In this document: piece after piece, positions 1 through 8,887 of the stretch
Layout: the number at the start of each line of letters is the position of its first letter
Numbering within the stretch: the stretch's first letter is position 1
Source: Granulicella arctica
Lineage (GTDB): Bacteria > Acidobacteriota > Terriglobia > Terriglobales > Acidobacteriaceae
NCBI RefSeq assembly: GCF_013410065.1
Contig: NZ_JACCCW010000001.1
Span: 1,111,187-1,175,186 of the forward strand
DNA: 64,000 nt
Reading direction: 5' to 3'
Program-made: the position numbers and the translations under genes
Notes under the pieces: generated by a model
The model's input: the letters and a program-made list of their open reading frames with translations, nothing else
The model's database searches: none
What the model was told of the DNA's origin: nothing

Positions 1-195
1 AGCAAGGCGAAGCCGCAGTCGAAGGACCTGCGGTTGTTTTTGCTGTTGCTGTTGCATTTGCCGTTGCTTGTTCTTCCTCAACCAACCCCAAAAAACTGTC
101 ATCCTGAGCGAAGTGCGAAGCACGCAGTCGAAGGACCTGCGGTTGTTTTTGCAGTTGCTGTTGCACTTGCCGTTGCTCGTTCTTCCCCCACCCCA
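1..195 (+). repeat. Family A dispersed repeat, two copies (first cut by window edge)
   Basis: Family A has a core running from CTGTCATCCTGAGCGAAG through a variable middle to CGAAGGACCTGCGG, then a tail of degenerate TTGCxx hexamers ending near TTGTTCTT. The first copy enters from the left edge; the second begins near 98. No coding capacity is credible here. Confidence 0.9.
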
Positions 196-227
196 AAAAA
201 CAAACAAGCCCCTCAACCAGAGGGGCT
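189..227 (-). terminator. Rho-independent terminator of dnaA
   Basis: AGCCCCTC (207-214) pairs perfectly with GAGGGGCT (220-227) around a 5-nt loop. Read on the minus strand, the hairpin follows the dnaA stop codon by about 30 nt and continues into a T-rich tract (complement of 190-206). Confidence 0.75.
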
Positions 228-255
228 CATCCATATGTAACCAAATCAGTATCAA

Positions 256-1677
256 TTACCCCAACGTCTCCATCAGCTTATTAATCGTACGGTTCATATC
301 CTTATCACTCCGCCGATGCTCATCGATCTTCGCAATCGAATGCATCACCGTCGTATGGTGCTTCCCGCCAAACTGCCGCCCGATCTCCGGCAGCGAAGCC
401 TCCGTCAACTGCTTCGCCAGATACATCGCAATCTGCCGCGGCACCACAATCTGCCGCGAGTTGTTCTTCTGCTTCAGCTCCGCCACCCGCATCCCAAACT
501 GCTCCGCCACCGCCCGCTGAATCGCCTCAATCGAGATCTTCCGCACCTGCGTGTCAATAAATTGCTTCAGGCACTGCTGTGTAACGGCAAGCGTAATCTC
601 CACGCCATGCATCCCGCACCACGCGATCAGCCGAACCAGCGCGCCTTCCAACTCACGCACATTCGTCCGCACGTTGCTCGCGATAAACAGCGCCACATCC
701 GTCGGCAACTGCGTATGCTCGCTCTCCGCCTTCTTCTGCAAGATCGCAACCTTCGTCTCAAGATCCGGTGGCTGAATATCCGCAATCAGTCCCCACTCGA
801 ACCGAGACCGCAAACGATCCTCAAAGTCCGCCAGCTCCTTCGGAGGCCGATCGCTCGCAATCACAATCTGCTTCATCCCCTCGTGCAGCGCATTGAACGT
901 ATGGAAAAACTCCTCCTGCGTCCGCTCCTTGCCCGCGAGAAACTGAATGTCGTCGATCAGCAGCACATCCACCGTCCGGAACCGATCCCGGAAGCTCGTC
1001 ATCTTGTCATACCGAACGGAATTAATCATCTCGTTCGTAAACTTCTCGCCACTCACATAGCTGATCGAAGCATGCGGCTGCCTCCGCTTCACATCATGCC
1101 CAATCGCATGCATCAGATGCGTCTTGCCCATCCCCACGCCGCCATACAGAAACAGCGGGTTATAAGCCTTCGACGGCCTCTCCGCCACAGCCTGCGCCGC
1201 AGCCATCGCAAACTGGTTGCCGCTCCCAATCACAAACGCGTCAAACTGATACCGCGGGTTCAACTGCGACGCCGAGTTCCAATCGAACCGCGCCTGCTCC
1301 ACTCCCGTCGCCGCCGCACCCTGCCGCCGCGAGCCACTGCTCGGTGCATTGCTCGAGTGCGAAGGCACCGGCGCAAACCCGCCATCCTCCCGCCGCTTCG
1401 GCTCCTCCTGCGCAGGCGTCGTAAACGTCACCGACTCAATCTCCTCCGCCAGCCCAAGGTTGTCGATCGCCTCCTGGATCAGGTCGGCATACCGGTCCCC
1501 GATGTGTTGAAACTCCCCCGAAGGAATCCGCACATACAACGTCTTCCCCGCCACGTGCGAGTGACGTGTCGGCTTCAGCCACGTCTCGAACGACTGGCGG
1601 TTGATCTTTTTTTCAAGGGCCCCAAGAATGAGAGTCCACGGATTTAAAACGGCGGTCGCCGTAGGAACGAATGACAT
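256..1677 (-). CDS. dnaA: Chromosomal replication initiator DnaA
   Basis: DnaA is the AAA+ initiator that binds DnaA boxes, unwinds the origin and loads the replicative helicase. The protein is 473 aa, the usual length. Domain I spans about residues 10-85 and a low-complexity linker about 90-130. The AAA+ module has Walker A GGVGMGKT (about 179-186) and Walker B LLIDD (about 239-243). The C-terminal helix-turn-helix carries the signature GRQFGGKHHTTVMHSI. The ATG at 1677 is chosen over an in-frame ATG 25 codons upstream because AAGGAAAG lies 5 nt before it and it matches the DnaA N-terminus. The gene is divergent from rpmH. By skew and parS evidence the origin lies about 13 kb away rather than beside this gene. 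Confidence 0.98.
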   Translation of the reverse strand: MSFVPTATAVLNPWTLILGALEKKINRQSFETWLKPTRHSHVAGKTLYVRIPSGEFQHIGDRYADLIQEAIDNLGLAEEIESVTFTTPAQEEPKRREDGGFAPVPSHSSNAPSSGSRRQGAAATGVEQARFDWNSASQLNPRYQFDAFVIGSGNQFAMAAAQAVAERPSKAYNPLFLYGGVGMGKTHLMHAIGHDVKRRQPHASISYVSGEKFTNEMINSVRYDKMTSFRDRFRTVDVLLIDDIQFLAGKERTQEEFFHTFNALHEGMKQIVIASDRPPKELADFEDRLRSRFEWGLIADIQPPDLETKVAILQKKAESEHTQLPTDVALFIASNVRTNVRELEGALVRLIAWCGMHGVEITLAVTQQCLKQFIDTQVRKISIEAIQRAVAEQFGMRVAELKQKNNSRQIVVPRQIAMYLAKQLTEASLPEIGRQFGGKHHTTVMHSIAKIDEHRRSDKDMNRTINKLMETLG

Positions 1678-2343
1678 CGATACTTTCCTTGTCCCATATT
1701 CAGCAGCAGGCACTTGAAGAGCAGCCGTCTCACACAAGCACGGTAAAAGCAAAAGGAAGTCCCTCCGGTCGACATCGACTGGTGAGCAACATCTCCTTGT
1801 GCAGGAAGATCTTCGCGCGGTAAAGCCAACAGGACAACCCGCAAAGAGGAGTCAGTGCAACATGAAGCAAGGTGCGATACGGCTGGACGTGCGGTGAATC
1901 AATCTACGAAACGGATTACAGCGTAGCACGGAAAACAGACCCTTTTCCAAGCTCATCTGCGAGATTTTTTTTGTTGCACCATCCTTGGTGAAGAACCCCA
2001 TCCGACGCCCTCCACAAGCCAAAATAAACCGCCAATTCGCGATCGAAATAACCGAATGCCCGATTCTTTTTGTGATACACGCATCCCCGTACCAACTCAC
2101 CTTCCACTCCCCCAAAAAAATGTCATCCTGAGCGAAGTACGCAGCACGCAGCCATAGCCTGTCCTGAGCTTGTTGAAGGAACCCGCGGCTGCACTTGCCG
2201 TTGCTCGTTCTCAACCCCACCCCATGCCAAAGCGCAATCCCCACATTTCCCCTGTGAAAATCCCGCCCATTCAGGTACACTAAGAATTCGCGGCAATAAG
2301 CCCCGACAAGTTCGATAAGTTTAAGATCAGCAGGAGCAAGACC
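1678..2343. other. dnaA-rpmH divergent intergenic region
   Basis: This stretch must hold the divergent promoters of dnaA and rpmH and contains one family A repeat. I see no cluster of TTATCCACA-like DnaA boxes here, so it is a poor origin candidate. Long open frames across it are low-quality shadows of rpmH and the repeat. Confidence 0.6.
2116..2215 (+). repeat. Family A repeat, variant middle
   Basis: Begins TGTCATCCTGAGCGAAG and ends in TTGCCGTTGCTCGTTCTC. The middle carries an extra CCTGTCCTGAGCTTGTTGAAGG block, also seen in the copy at 10370. Confidence 0.8.
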
Positions 2344-2499
2344 ATGCCCAAGCGCACCTTTCAACCCAACCGCCGCCATCGCGCGAAGACCCACGGCTTC
2401 CTTACCCGCATGAAGACCAAGGCCGGTGCAGCCGTCCTCAGCCGCCGCCGCGCCAAGGGCCGTCACAAGATCGCCGTCTCCGCCGGTTACCGCGACTAG
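2344..2499 (+). CDS. rpmH: 50S ribosomal protein L34
   Basis: L34 is a small basic protein of the large ribosomal subunit. The 51-aa product starts [19 protein letters not shown] and continues with the family's RMKT...[13 protein letters not shown] pattern. AGGAG lies about 7 nt before the ATG. In most bacteria rpmH is followed directly by rnpA; here rnpA begins 2.3 kb downstream, after repeats and three other genes. Confidence 0.97.
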   Translation: MPKRTFQPNRRHRAKTHGFLTRMKTKAGAAVLSRRRAKGRHKIAVSAGYRD

Positions 2500-2620
2500 T
2501 CTTTCCCCGCATCACCCCCCAACATTCCGGGTGCCCCAGCTTTGCGACAGTTCCACCCTCGCAAAGCCGGGCATTCGCACGTTAACCAAGCCCGAAGATC
2601 TGCATCACCCCCCCAAAAAA

Positions 2621-2803
2621 CCTGTCATCCTGAGCGAAGTGCGAAGCACGCGGCCGAAGGACCTGCGGTTGCACTTGCCGTTGCTTGTTCTTGCCGTTGC
2701 CGTTGCTTGTTTTTAAACTTCACCCCCACCCAAAACCTGTCATCCTGAGCGAAGCGCAGCGTAGCCGAAGGACCTGCGGTTGTTTTTGCTGTTGCTCGTT
2801 TTA
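2621..2803 (+). repeat. Family A repeat, two copies
   Basis: Copies start near 2622 and 2737. Both have the full core and hexamer tail in the same orientation. Together they fill the space between rpmH and the next gene. Confidence 0.85.
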
Positions 2804-2908
2804 GAAACCCCAAAAAAACAAATTTGCCAACCCCAACCCCAAAAGCGTACTGTCTCTCCGTCGAAAATGAATGCCTATTCATATCGCTCTAAATTGGAGA
2901 ACCAACCG

Positions 2909-3637
2909 ATGCAGAACCCTCCCCAGAAGTCGCTCCTAGGCCCCGTCTTCCTAGCCCTGTCCACCCTGCTCATCCTCGCCACCCAGCCCCTCTTCGCGCA
3001 GCAGTCCTACGTCGGCCGTTACGACCTCTACGCCGGCTACACCAACCTGGACTCGCCCGCCCTCGGCCTCAACGAAAACGGCTTCCACCTCCAGGCCGGA
3101 GTCAACCCCAAAACCTGGTACTCCCTCGGCTTCGACTACAGCCGCTCCACCGGCGACCTCATCCTCACCCCCAGCGAGCTCACCACCCTCGACCAGGAAG
3201 CCATCGCCGGAGCCCTCCAGCTCTACGGACCCGCCTTCGGCCTCTCCTCCAGCTACCAGCTCGCCGTCCCCGCCCACTCCCTCACCCAGACCTTCGCCGC
3301 CGGACCCCAGTACGAGTTCCGCCACTTCAAAAAAACCACCCTCTTCCTCCGCCCCTCCATCGGAGCCATCCGCGAGCGAGCCACCCCCCACCCCACCGAC
3401 GCCTTCTCCACCCTCATCGTCTCCCAGCTCGCCCCCTCAGGCACCAAACTCGACTGGGTCGCCTTCTACGGCGTAGGCGGCGGCATCGACTACACCGTCA
3501 CCCAACACTTCGGCATCCGCGCCCAGTTCGACTACGTCCACGATCACCTCTTCGACGACCTCCTCGCCAACGGCCGCAACACCGTCCGCCTCTCCATAGG
3601 CCCCTCCTTCCGCTTCGGCAAAAACATAGCGAAATAA
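2909..3637 (+). CDS. Exported outer-membrane beta-barrel-like protein
   Basis: Predicted 242-aa exported protein. The chosen ATG at 2909 has GGAGA upstream and gives a clean signal peptide (basic PQK start, a long Leu-rich core, then FAQQ). An in-frame ATG at 2867 has no ribosome site and would bury the signal; the frame upstream of it is repeat-derived. The mature part has alternating aromatic and polar strands (YDLYAGYTNL, SLGFDYSRSTG, GPQYEFRHF, IRAQFDYVHDH) and ends in a short strand with terminal aromatic context (SIGPSFRFGKN), the pattern of small OmpA/OprF-type porin-like barrels. The specific ligand or role is not evident. It splits the usual rpmH-rnpA pair. Confidence 0.75.
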   Translation: MQNPPQKSLLGPVFLALSTLLILATQPLFAQQSYVGRYDLYAGYTNLDSPALGLNENGFHLQAGVNPKTWYSLGFDYSRSTGDLILTPSELTTLDQEAIAGALQLYGPAFGLSSSYQLAVPAHSLTQTFAAGPQYEFRHFKKTTLFLRPSIGAIRERATPHPTDAFSTLIVSQLAPSGTKLDWVAFYGVGGGIDYTVTQHFGIRAQFDYVHDHLFDDLLANGRNTVRLSIGPSFRFGKNIAK

Positions 3638-3667
3638 AGGAACATCCCCGCCAGCACCCACCAAAAA

Positions 3668-3852
3668 ACTGTCATCCCGAGCAACGACATCGGGTGCCCC
3701 ATCTTCGCGACGGTCTCATCGTCGCTAAGGTGGGCATCGTGCGCAGCACGACCGTTCTTTTCCACCAGCCCCAAAACTCTGTCATCCTGAGCGAAGTGCG
3801 CAGCACGCAGCCGAAGGACCTGCGGTTGCCTTTGCCGTTGCTTGTTTTACCT
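3668..3852 (+). repeat. Family A fragment, family B repeat, family A repeat
   Basis: A 5' fragment of family A (3669-3690) runs directly into family B (about 3692-3757: GGGTGCCCCATCTTCGCGAC ... CTAAGGTGGGCATCGTGCG...CGACCG). A full family A copy follows from about 3779. The last copy abuts the end of the next gene. Confidence 0.85.
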
Positions 3853-4379
3853 CAAACCCCCATCATCCCAGCCAAAACCCCCACCGTCCGCCAGTTCCGC
3901 ATCGTGCTCACCGTCCCCAGAGCCTTATCGAAGTAAACATTCGTCAGCTTCGTCCGAGCCACCCCGTTCGGCAGATGCAGATACACCTCCCGCCCCACCA
4001 CCGCAAACGAGTCCCCCGGCGACCGCTCCACATCCAGCCCCTTCACCGCCGCAGCCGAACCCGCATCACCCAAAAAATACACATGCAGCAGCTCCGCCGC
4101 CACGCCCGCCTTCACAAATGGATTCTTCGCCACAGCAGAACGCATCTGCACCGCGCTCCGCAAAATCACCGGAACCCGCAACCCCAGCCGCCCCGCAATC
4201 TCCTCCGAGATCCGCGCCCCCAACCCCGCCACGTTCTCCGAGCGAAACACCACATTCCCGCTCTGGATATACGTCTTCACCTCGCCGCACCCCGCAGCCT
4301 CAAACATCCGCACAAGCTCCACCATGGGCAGCGAATTCTTCCCGCCCACATTGATCCCGCGCAGCAGCGCGACATGCAT
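3852..4379 (-). CDS. DUF1697 family protein
   Basis: Predicted 175-aa cytoplasmic protein of the DUF1697 family, whose biochemical function is not established. The N-terminus VALLRGINVGGKN and the following SGNVVF segment are the family signature. The C-terminal part has YFDKALGTVSTMRNW, also typical. The ATG at 4379 is chosen because it lies 7 nt after the stop of the small upstream gene, with GAGGG between, and places the signature near the N-terminus. An upstream in-frame ATG would overlap the preceding gene. It is likely translationally coupled to the 55-aa gene. Its 3' end meets a family A repeat. Confidence 0.85.
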   Translation of the reverse strand: MHVALLRGINVGGKNSLPMVELVRMFEAAGCGEVKTYIQSGNVVFRSENVAGLGARISEEIAGRLGLRVPVILRSAVQMRSAVAKNPFVKAGVAAELLHVYFLGDAGSAAAVKGLDVERSPGDSFAVVGREVYLHLPNGVARTKLTNVYFDKALGTVSTMRNWRTVGVLAGMMGV

Positions 4380-4386
4380 CCCACCC

Positions 4387-4554
4387 TCAGGTGTTGAACG
4401 GATCGACGACCTGGACGTTGAAGACATTGCTGCGAACCTTATATAAAAACTCTGCCTGATACAGAACAATCGTATCGTTTGAGAACGTAATCAGCACATC
4501 GCCATCCTTGATCACATTCGCCTCGACAACCGTCACCTGTTCGGAGAAAACCAT
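4387..4554 (-). CDS. Small hypothetical protein, 55 aa
   Basis: A 55-aa reading frame starting MVFSEQVTVVEANVIKDGD, with a strong AGGGGAGGGG site 2-10 nt before the ATG. An in-frame ATG eight codons earlier lacks a good site. The sequence predicts short beta strands (VTVVEANVI, DVLITFSNDTIVLYQ) and ends VVDPFNT. I do not recognise the family. It lies 7 nt upstream of the DUF1697 gene on the same strand, so the two probably form an operon. Confidence 0.6.
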   Translation of the reverse strand: MVFSEQVTVVEANVIKDGDVLITFSNDTIVLYQAEFLYKVRSNVFNVQVVDPFNT

Positions 4555-4790
4555 AGCCCCTCCCCTGCCATATCTCATGAATTTTCCCTTGGCCCGTTGT
4601 GTCCCTGGTCCAATACGTACAGAGCCTAGGACGGTTCAATTCACCATAGCCCCGCACAAGCTCCCGCACTGTACGCTAGGCGACTTATCTTTGTTCTTTA
4701 AGAGAAAGAGGTCGCGATAAGCCCCGCCGCGCAATCACGCATGCAAGAGCGTCCGTCATCCGCGTAAACTGGAACAGAGAGACCCCGCAC

Positions 4791-5210
4791 ATGTTCCCCG
4801 CACCCTTCCGCCTCCGCAAACACGCCGACTATCAGCGCACCTACAAGGCGAGCCGCAAGCAGTTCAGCAAACAGATGTCCTTCTTCTTCACCCTCCGCAC
4901 CCCCCAGCAGCCCGATCAGCAACCCGCCGACCTAACCCCCCGCGTCGGCCTCACCGTCGGCAAAGTCCTCGGCAAAGCCGTAGACCGCAACCGCATCAAG
5001 CGCCGCATGCGCGAGGCCATCCGCCACCATCTCCCCCTGCTCCGCACCCCCGTCGACGTCATCCTCCACCCCCGCCGCACCGTCCTCGACCTCGACTTCC
5101 CCACCCTCGACCGCGAGATCGCCCAAATCTTCCGCACCATCCAAAAAGCCGCCGAAAAACAGCAACACCAAACCCCCACTCCTACCCCGACCCAAAAACC
5201 GTCATCCTGA
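4791..5210 (+). CDS. rnpA: Ribonuclease P protein component
   Basis: RnpA is the protein subunit of RNase P, which trims the 5' leader of tRNA precursors together with the RNA subunit. The 139-aa product has the N-terminal FPAPFRLRKHADYQRTY segment and the RNR signature AVDRNRIKRRMREAIR in the middle, so the fold and RNA-binding surface look intact. The C-terminal tail is a TPTPTPTQKPSS stretch, and its TGA lies inside the GTCATCCTGAGCG core of a family A repeat, so the natural C-terminus appears to have been replaced by repeat-derived codons. The order rpmH-rnpA-yidD-yidC is kept, but both flanking gaps are greatly enlarged. Confidence 0.95.
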   Translation: MFPAPFRLRKHADYQRTYKASRKQFSKQMSFFFTLRTPQQPDQQPADLTPRVGLTVGKVLGKAVDRNRIKRRMREAIRHHLPLLRTPVDVILHPRRTVLDLDFPTLDREIAQIFRTIQKAAEKQQHQTPTPTPTQKPSS

Positions 5211-5441
5211 GCGAAGTGCGAAGGACCTGCGGTTGCCTTTGCCGTTGCTTGTTCTGAAATTTCAATCCCTACAAAAAAACTGTCATCCTGAGCGAAGGCG
5301 CGCACTTGCGCCGCAGTCGAAGGACCTGCGGTTGTTCTTGCTGTTGCTTGTTCTTAAATTTCAATCCCCACAAAAAAACTGTCATCCTGAGCGAAGGCGA
5401 AGCCGCAGCCGAAGGACCTGCGGCTGCCCTTGCCTGTTCTT
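5199..5441 (+). repeat. Family A repeat, three copies
   Basis: Copies start near 5199, 5279 and 5378, separated by AAATTTCAATCCC-type spacers. The first supplies the stop codon of rnpA. Confidence 0.88.
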
Positions 5442-5474
5442 AGAACCTATCTAAAAACCGCAGACGAAGGATTG

Positions 5475-5503
5475 TTTCGGAAGGGCACGGCTTCAGCCGT
5501 GCC
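5475..5503 (-). repeat. Family C palindromic repeat
   Basis: GAAGGGCACGGCTTCAGCCG followed by TGCC is the reverse complement of the GGCACGGCTGAAGCCGTGCC unit seen at 49.3 kb. The core is itself an inverted repeat. Confidence 0.7.
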
Positions 5504-5518
5504 GCAAAACCCATCGCC

Positions 5519-5550
5519 GACGTTAGGCTCGGGGGAAGAAGCCTAACGTC
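5519..5550. other. Strong 11-bp hairpin
   Basis: GACGTTAGGCT (5519-5529) pairs perfectly with AGCCTAACGTC (5540-5550) around a 10-nt loop. It lies 18 nt past the stop of the minus-strand gene at 5568, so it may end that transcript, but no clear T-tract follows. Confidence 0.5.
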
Positions 5551-5567
5551 CGGCGGGTGAGTACGCA

Positions 5568-5948
5568 CTAGAAACTCTTCGAGCTGAAGTGATACGTACT
5601 GTTGGCCTGCGTGGTGAATGGCCAACCGCCTCCATAACTCTCCGAATTTCCATGTTCATCCTGGTTAAGTACATCTTCGCAATTCACTGGATCAAGGAAC
5701 GCCTTCCACCCAGGCTTCATATATATAGTCGCGCCGGGTGGCTGTCCCCAGATCTCCGCCGCCCATCCGCTATCGTGGAATGTCGTGACGATGTATGCGT
5801 CGCTCGTGTCATTCAAAAGGGCACAGCTATAGGCAGAATCCAGATTCTGCGGTTCGCCCTCCGCCAGGACCTTCCTCGCGGAGACACGGTGTTGAGATGG
5901 ATCGGTTCCAACTGACTTGGGTTTTGACTTAGCTGGTTCTGTGCTCAT
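5568..5948 (-). CDS. Hypothetical protein, 126 aa
   Basis: The ATG at 5948 is preceded by GGAGAAG at a good distance; the longer open frame upstream is repeat-derived and rejected as coding. The N-terminus is polar and Lys-rich (STEPAKSKPKSVGTD). The rest is rich in Trp, Tyr and Gly (HDSGWAAEIWGQPPGATIY, GGGWPFTTQANSTYHF), suggesting a small beta-rich domain. No signal peptide or membrane segment is evident and I do not recognise a family. Base composition is visibly less C-rich than the flanking genes, so recent acquisition is possible. It separates rnpA from yidD. Confidence 0.55.
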   Translation of the reverse strand: MSTEPAKSKPKSVGTDPSQHRVSARKVLAEGEPQNLDSAYSCALLNDTSDAYIVTTFHDSGWAAEIWGQPPGATIYMKPGWKAFLDPVNCEDVLNQDEHGNSESYGGGWPFTTQANSTYHFSSKSF

Positions 5949-6132
5949 AGTGGCTTCTCCTATCCGGTTGTTGTGTCCAAGCGATAAGCCGGCGTCCGTA
6001 CTCAAGCGTATTTCGAGAACGCCGAACGGTTCACACACAAATACTTTCCTTGAAGGTGTAGCAGAAACTCTGAAGCGCCCAGATACTGCAAAATCAGGTA
6101 CAGCGTAATTTAGCTGCATGTGGCAGCGGCGG

Positions 6133-6733
6133 TCAATGTTCTTAAAACTTCCAATCCACAAAAAAACTGTCATCCTGAGCGAAGGCGCGCACTTTGCGCC
6201 GCAGCCGAAGGACCTGCGGTTGCCGTTGCCGCTGCTTGTTCTTAAAGCTTCCACCCCACAAAAAAATCTGTCATCCTGAGCGAAGGCGCGCACTTTGCGC
6301 CGCAGTCGAAGGACCTGCGGTTGCTCTTGCCGCTGCTTGTTCTTAAAACTTCCACCCCACAAAAAAACTGTCATCCTGAGCGAAGCCGAAGGACCTGCGG
6401 TTGCCTTTGCCGTTGCTTGTTCTTAAAACTTCCAATCCACAAAAAATCTGTCATCCTGAGCGAAGGCGCGCACTTTGCGCCGCAGCCGAAGGACCTGCGG
6501 TTGCCTTTGCCGCTGCTTGTTCTTAAATCTTCCACCCCACCTAGAAACTGTCATCCTGAGCGAAGGCGCGCACTTTGCGCCGCAGCCGAAGGACCTGCGG
6601 TTGCCCTTGCTGTTGCTTGTTCTTAAAACTTCCAATCCACAAAAAAACTGTCATCCTGAGCGAAGCCGAAGGACCTGCGGTTGCCCTTGCCGTTGCTTGT
6701 TTTAAACCCCACCCCACAAAAAACCCTGTCATC
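6133..6733 (+). repeat. Tandem array of six family A repeats plus a truncated seventh
   Basis: Units of about 100 or 80 nt follow head to tail. The long form carries GGCGCGCACTTTGCGCCGCAG in the middle; the short form lacks it. Spacers are CTTAAAACTTCCAATCCAC-like. A final copy stops after GTCATCCT, just before yidD. This is the densest family A array in the window. Confidence 0.92.
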
Positions 6734-6748
6734 CTAAAAACAAAGCAA

Positions 6749-6976
6749 ATGAACCCCGTAGCCCGCATCCTCTTCACCCTCTACAAATCCGTCCTGAGCC
6801 CCATCCTGCACGCCATCTCCCCCACCCAGTGCAAGTACCTCCCCACCTGCTCCGAGTACGCCTACATCGCCCTCCTCCGCTTCGGACCCCTCCGCGGCTC
6901 CTGGCTCACCCTCCGCCGCATCCTCCGCTGCCACCCCTTCGCCAAAGGCGGCCTCGACCCCGTCCCCGACAAGTAG
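6749..6976 (+). CDS. yidD: Membrane protein insertion efficiency factor YidD
   Basis: YidD is a small membrane-associated protein that aids YidC-dependent insertion. The 75-aa product has the family core LYKSVLSPI, the PTQCKYLPTCSEYAY cysteine motif and the LRRILRCHPFAKGGLDPVP ending, so all three conserved cysteines are present. The start at 6749 fits the family N-terminus (MNPVARILF). No convincing ribosome site is seen because the preceding bases are the stump of a family A repeat; the native leader may have been replaced. yidC follows after about 100 nt. Confidence 0.93.
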   Translation: MNPVARILFTLYKSVLSPILHAISPTQCKYLPTCSEYAYIALLRFGPLRGSWLTLRRILRCHPFAKGGLDPVPDK

Positions 6977-7078
6977 CCCCTCTTAAACCACTCATTTCAC
7001 ACAGACCATTTACCATAGGAGATGCGCTCGCACCATCGCGCCCGCAGCCTCAAGCACCACACAGAATAGGAAGTCCTC

Positions 7079-8881
7079 TTGGCAGAGTTTAAAAATCCCA
7101 CGCAACAGGGCGGCGGAGACAACAAGTCCCTCCTCGTCATGATGCTCGTCATGGTCGCGGTCTTCTTCGGCCTCCAGATGTACAAGTCGAAGCACAACCC
7201 CCAGACTGTGTCTCCGAACCAGCCCACCCAATCCGCCGCACCCACTCCCGGCGCATCGCCCGCGGCACCAGACGCCTCCGTCGCCACGCCCGCGCAAGCC
7301 GCCACCGCGACCCCCGCCATCGTCGCCGCCGCCGAGGCCACCACCACCGTCGAAAACGAGCTCTACCGCATCACCTTCACCAATCGCGGTGCCCACGTCG
7401 TCTCCTGGCAGCTCAAAAAATACAAGGACACCGACCGCAAACTCCCCCTCGACCTCGTCCACGACCAGGCCGCCCGGCAGTTCGGCTATCCCCTCTCCCT
7501 CTATACCTACGACGCGGCCACGACCACTGCCCTCAACCAGGCCCTCTACGTCCCATCGGCCACCGGCACCCTCGCCAGCCCGTCATCCTTGACCTTTAGC
7601 TACTCCGGCAACGGCCTCACCGTCACCAAGACCTTCACCTTCGACGAGACCTACGTCCTCCACGCCGACATCGCCGTCACCCGCAACGGAGCCCCCGTCC
7701 GCGCTCTCTTAAGCTGGCCCGGAGGCTTCGGCGACGAAGAGGACGCCCGCTCCTACGCCGCCGCTCAGCTCGACACCAGCACCAACGGCAAAGCCGACCA
7801 CGTAGCCTTCAAAAAAGTCATCGGCGGAGCCACCCTCAACGGTCCCTTCGACTGGGCCGGCGTCAGCGACCTCTACTTCGCCGCCGTCTTCCTCCCCGAC
7901 CAGCCCGACACCGCCACCCTCGCCACCCTCCACGACCAGCTCGACGTAGCCAAGGCCAAACACAACAACGGCCTCGGCCAGGGCAACGCTCCCAAAGGCC
8001 CCCTCGTCGTTCCCATCCTCGGCGCCGCCATCGGAGACACCTCCGGCCACACCCTCACCCGCGTCTACGTAGGCCCCAAAGCCGTCGCCGTCCTCAAGGC
8101 CATCCACGCCTCCGGCTCCAGCGTCACCCTCGAGCCGCTCCTCGACTTCGGCTTCTTCGGTCCCATCGGCAAGATCCTCTTCCTCGCCCTCCAGTTCATC
8201 CAGGTCCACGTCGCCTCCAACTGGGGCTGGTCCATCGTCATCCTCACCCTCATCATCAACGCCATCCTGCTCCCGCTCCGCATCAAGACCATGAAGTCCG
8301 GCCTCAAGATGCAGCGCATCCAGCCCCAGATGGACGCCATCAAGAACAAGTACAAGGGCCTCAAGGCAACCGACCCCAAGCGCAACGAGATGAACGCCGA
8401 GATCATGCAGCTCCAGAAGGACAACGGCGTCAATATGTTCGGCGGCTGCATCCCCACCCTCATCCAGATGCCCTTGCTGTTCGCCTTCCTCTACATGCTC
8501 CCCAAGGTCGTCGAGCTCCGCCAGGCCCACTGGCTCTGGCTCCCCGACCTCTCCTCCGCCGACCCGTACCACATCCTGCCCATCCTCATGGTCGTCAGCC
8601 AGTTCCTCGTGCAGTTCTACACCCCATCCCCCGGCGTAGACCCCCAGCAGCAGAAGATGATGGCCTTCATGATGCCCGCCTTCTCCGGCTACATCACCTG
8701 GAACTACGCCTCCGGCCTGGCCCTCTACTGGGCCATCGGCAACCTCTTCGGCATCGCAACCCAGGCCGTCATGAACCAGACCAGCCTCGGCCGCGAGATG
8801 CGCGAAATAGCCGCCAAACGAGCCCGCCGCAAAGCCGGCACTGGCAGCGGCAGAGCCCAAACCATCCAGGGCCGCCGCTAA
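7079..8881 (+). CDS. yidC: Membrane protein insertase YidC
   Basis: YidC inserts and folds inner-membrane proteins, alone or with SecYEG. The 600-aa product is the long Gram-negative form. It has one N-terminal membrane segment (about residues 17-36), an Ala/Pro-rich linker, a large periplasmic beta domain (about 85-340), and the five-helix insertase core from about 365, including WGWSIVILTLIINAILLPLR and the final LALYWAIGNLFGIATQ. The start is a TTG at 7079 with AGGAAG upstream; no better ATG is available. The tail is basic (AAKRARRKAGT), usual for ribosome contact. It is followed by a strong terminator. Confidence 0.97.
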   Translation: MAEFKNPTQQGGGDNKSLLVMMLVMVAVFFGLQMYKSKHNPQTVSPNQPTQSAAPTPGASPAAPDASVATPAQAATATPAIVAAAEATTTVENELYRITFTNRGAHVVSWQLKKYKDTDRKLPLDLVHDQAARQFGYPLSLYTYDAATTTALNQALYVPSATGTLASPSSLTFSYSGNGLTVTKTFTFDETYVLHADIAVTRNGAPVRALLSWPGGFGDEEDARSYAAAQLDTSTNGKADHVAFKKVIGGATLNGPFDWAGVSDLYFAAVFLPDQPDTATLATLHDQLDVAKAKHNNGLGQGNAPKGPLVVPILGAAIGDTSGHTLTRVYVGPKAVAVLKAIHASGSSVTLEPLLDFGFFGPIGKILFLALQFIQVHVASNWGWSIVILTLIINAILLPLRIKTMKSGLKMQRIQPQMDAIKNKYKGLKATDPKRNEMNAEIMQLQKDNGVNMFGGCIPTLIQMPLLFAFLYMLPKVVELRQAHWLWLPDLSSADPYHILPILMVVSQFLVQFYTPSPGVDPQQQKMMAFMMPAFSGYITWNYASGLALYWAIGNLFGIATQAVMNQTSLGREMREIAAKRARRKAGTGSGRAQTIQGRR

Positions 8882-8887
8882 CCACCC

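Noticed and set aside
1678..2343. dnaA-rpmH gap as the replication origin
   Set aside because: No DnaA-box cluster and no skew switch are visible here, while several signals coincide at 14.4-15.6 kb.
1852..2466. 204-codon minus-strand frame over rpmH
   Set aside because: It is antisense to rpmH and crosses a repeat; no recognisable protein or ribosome site.
6133..6733. Regular head-to-tail array that might suggest a CRISPR
   Set aside because: Units are 80-100 nt, spacers are nearly identical to each other, the unit is the dispersed family A repeat, and no cas gene is present.
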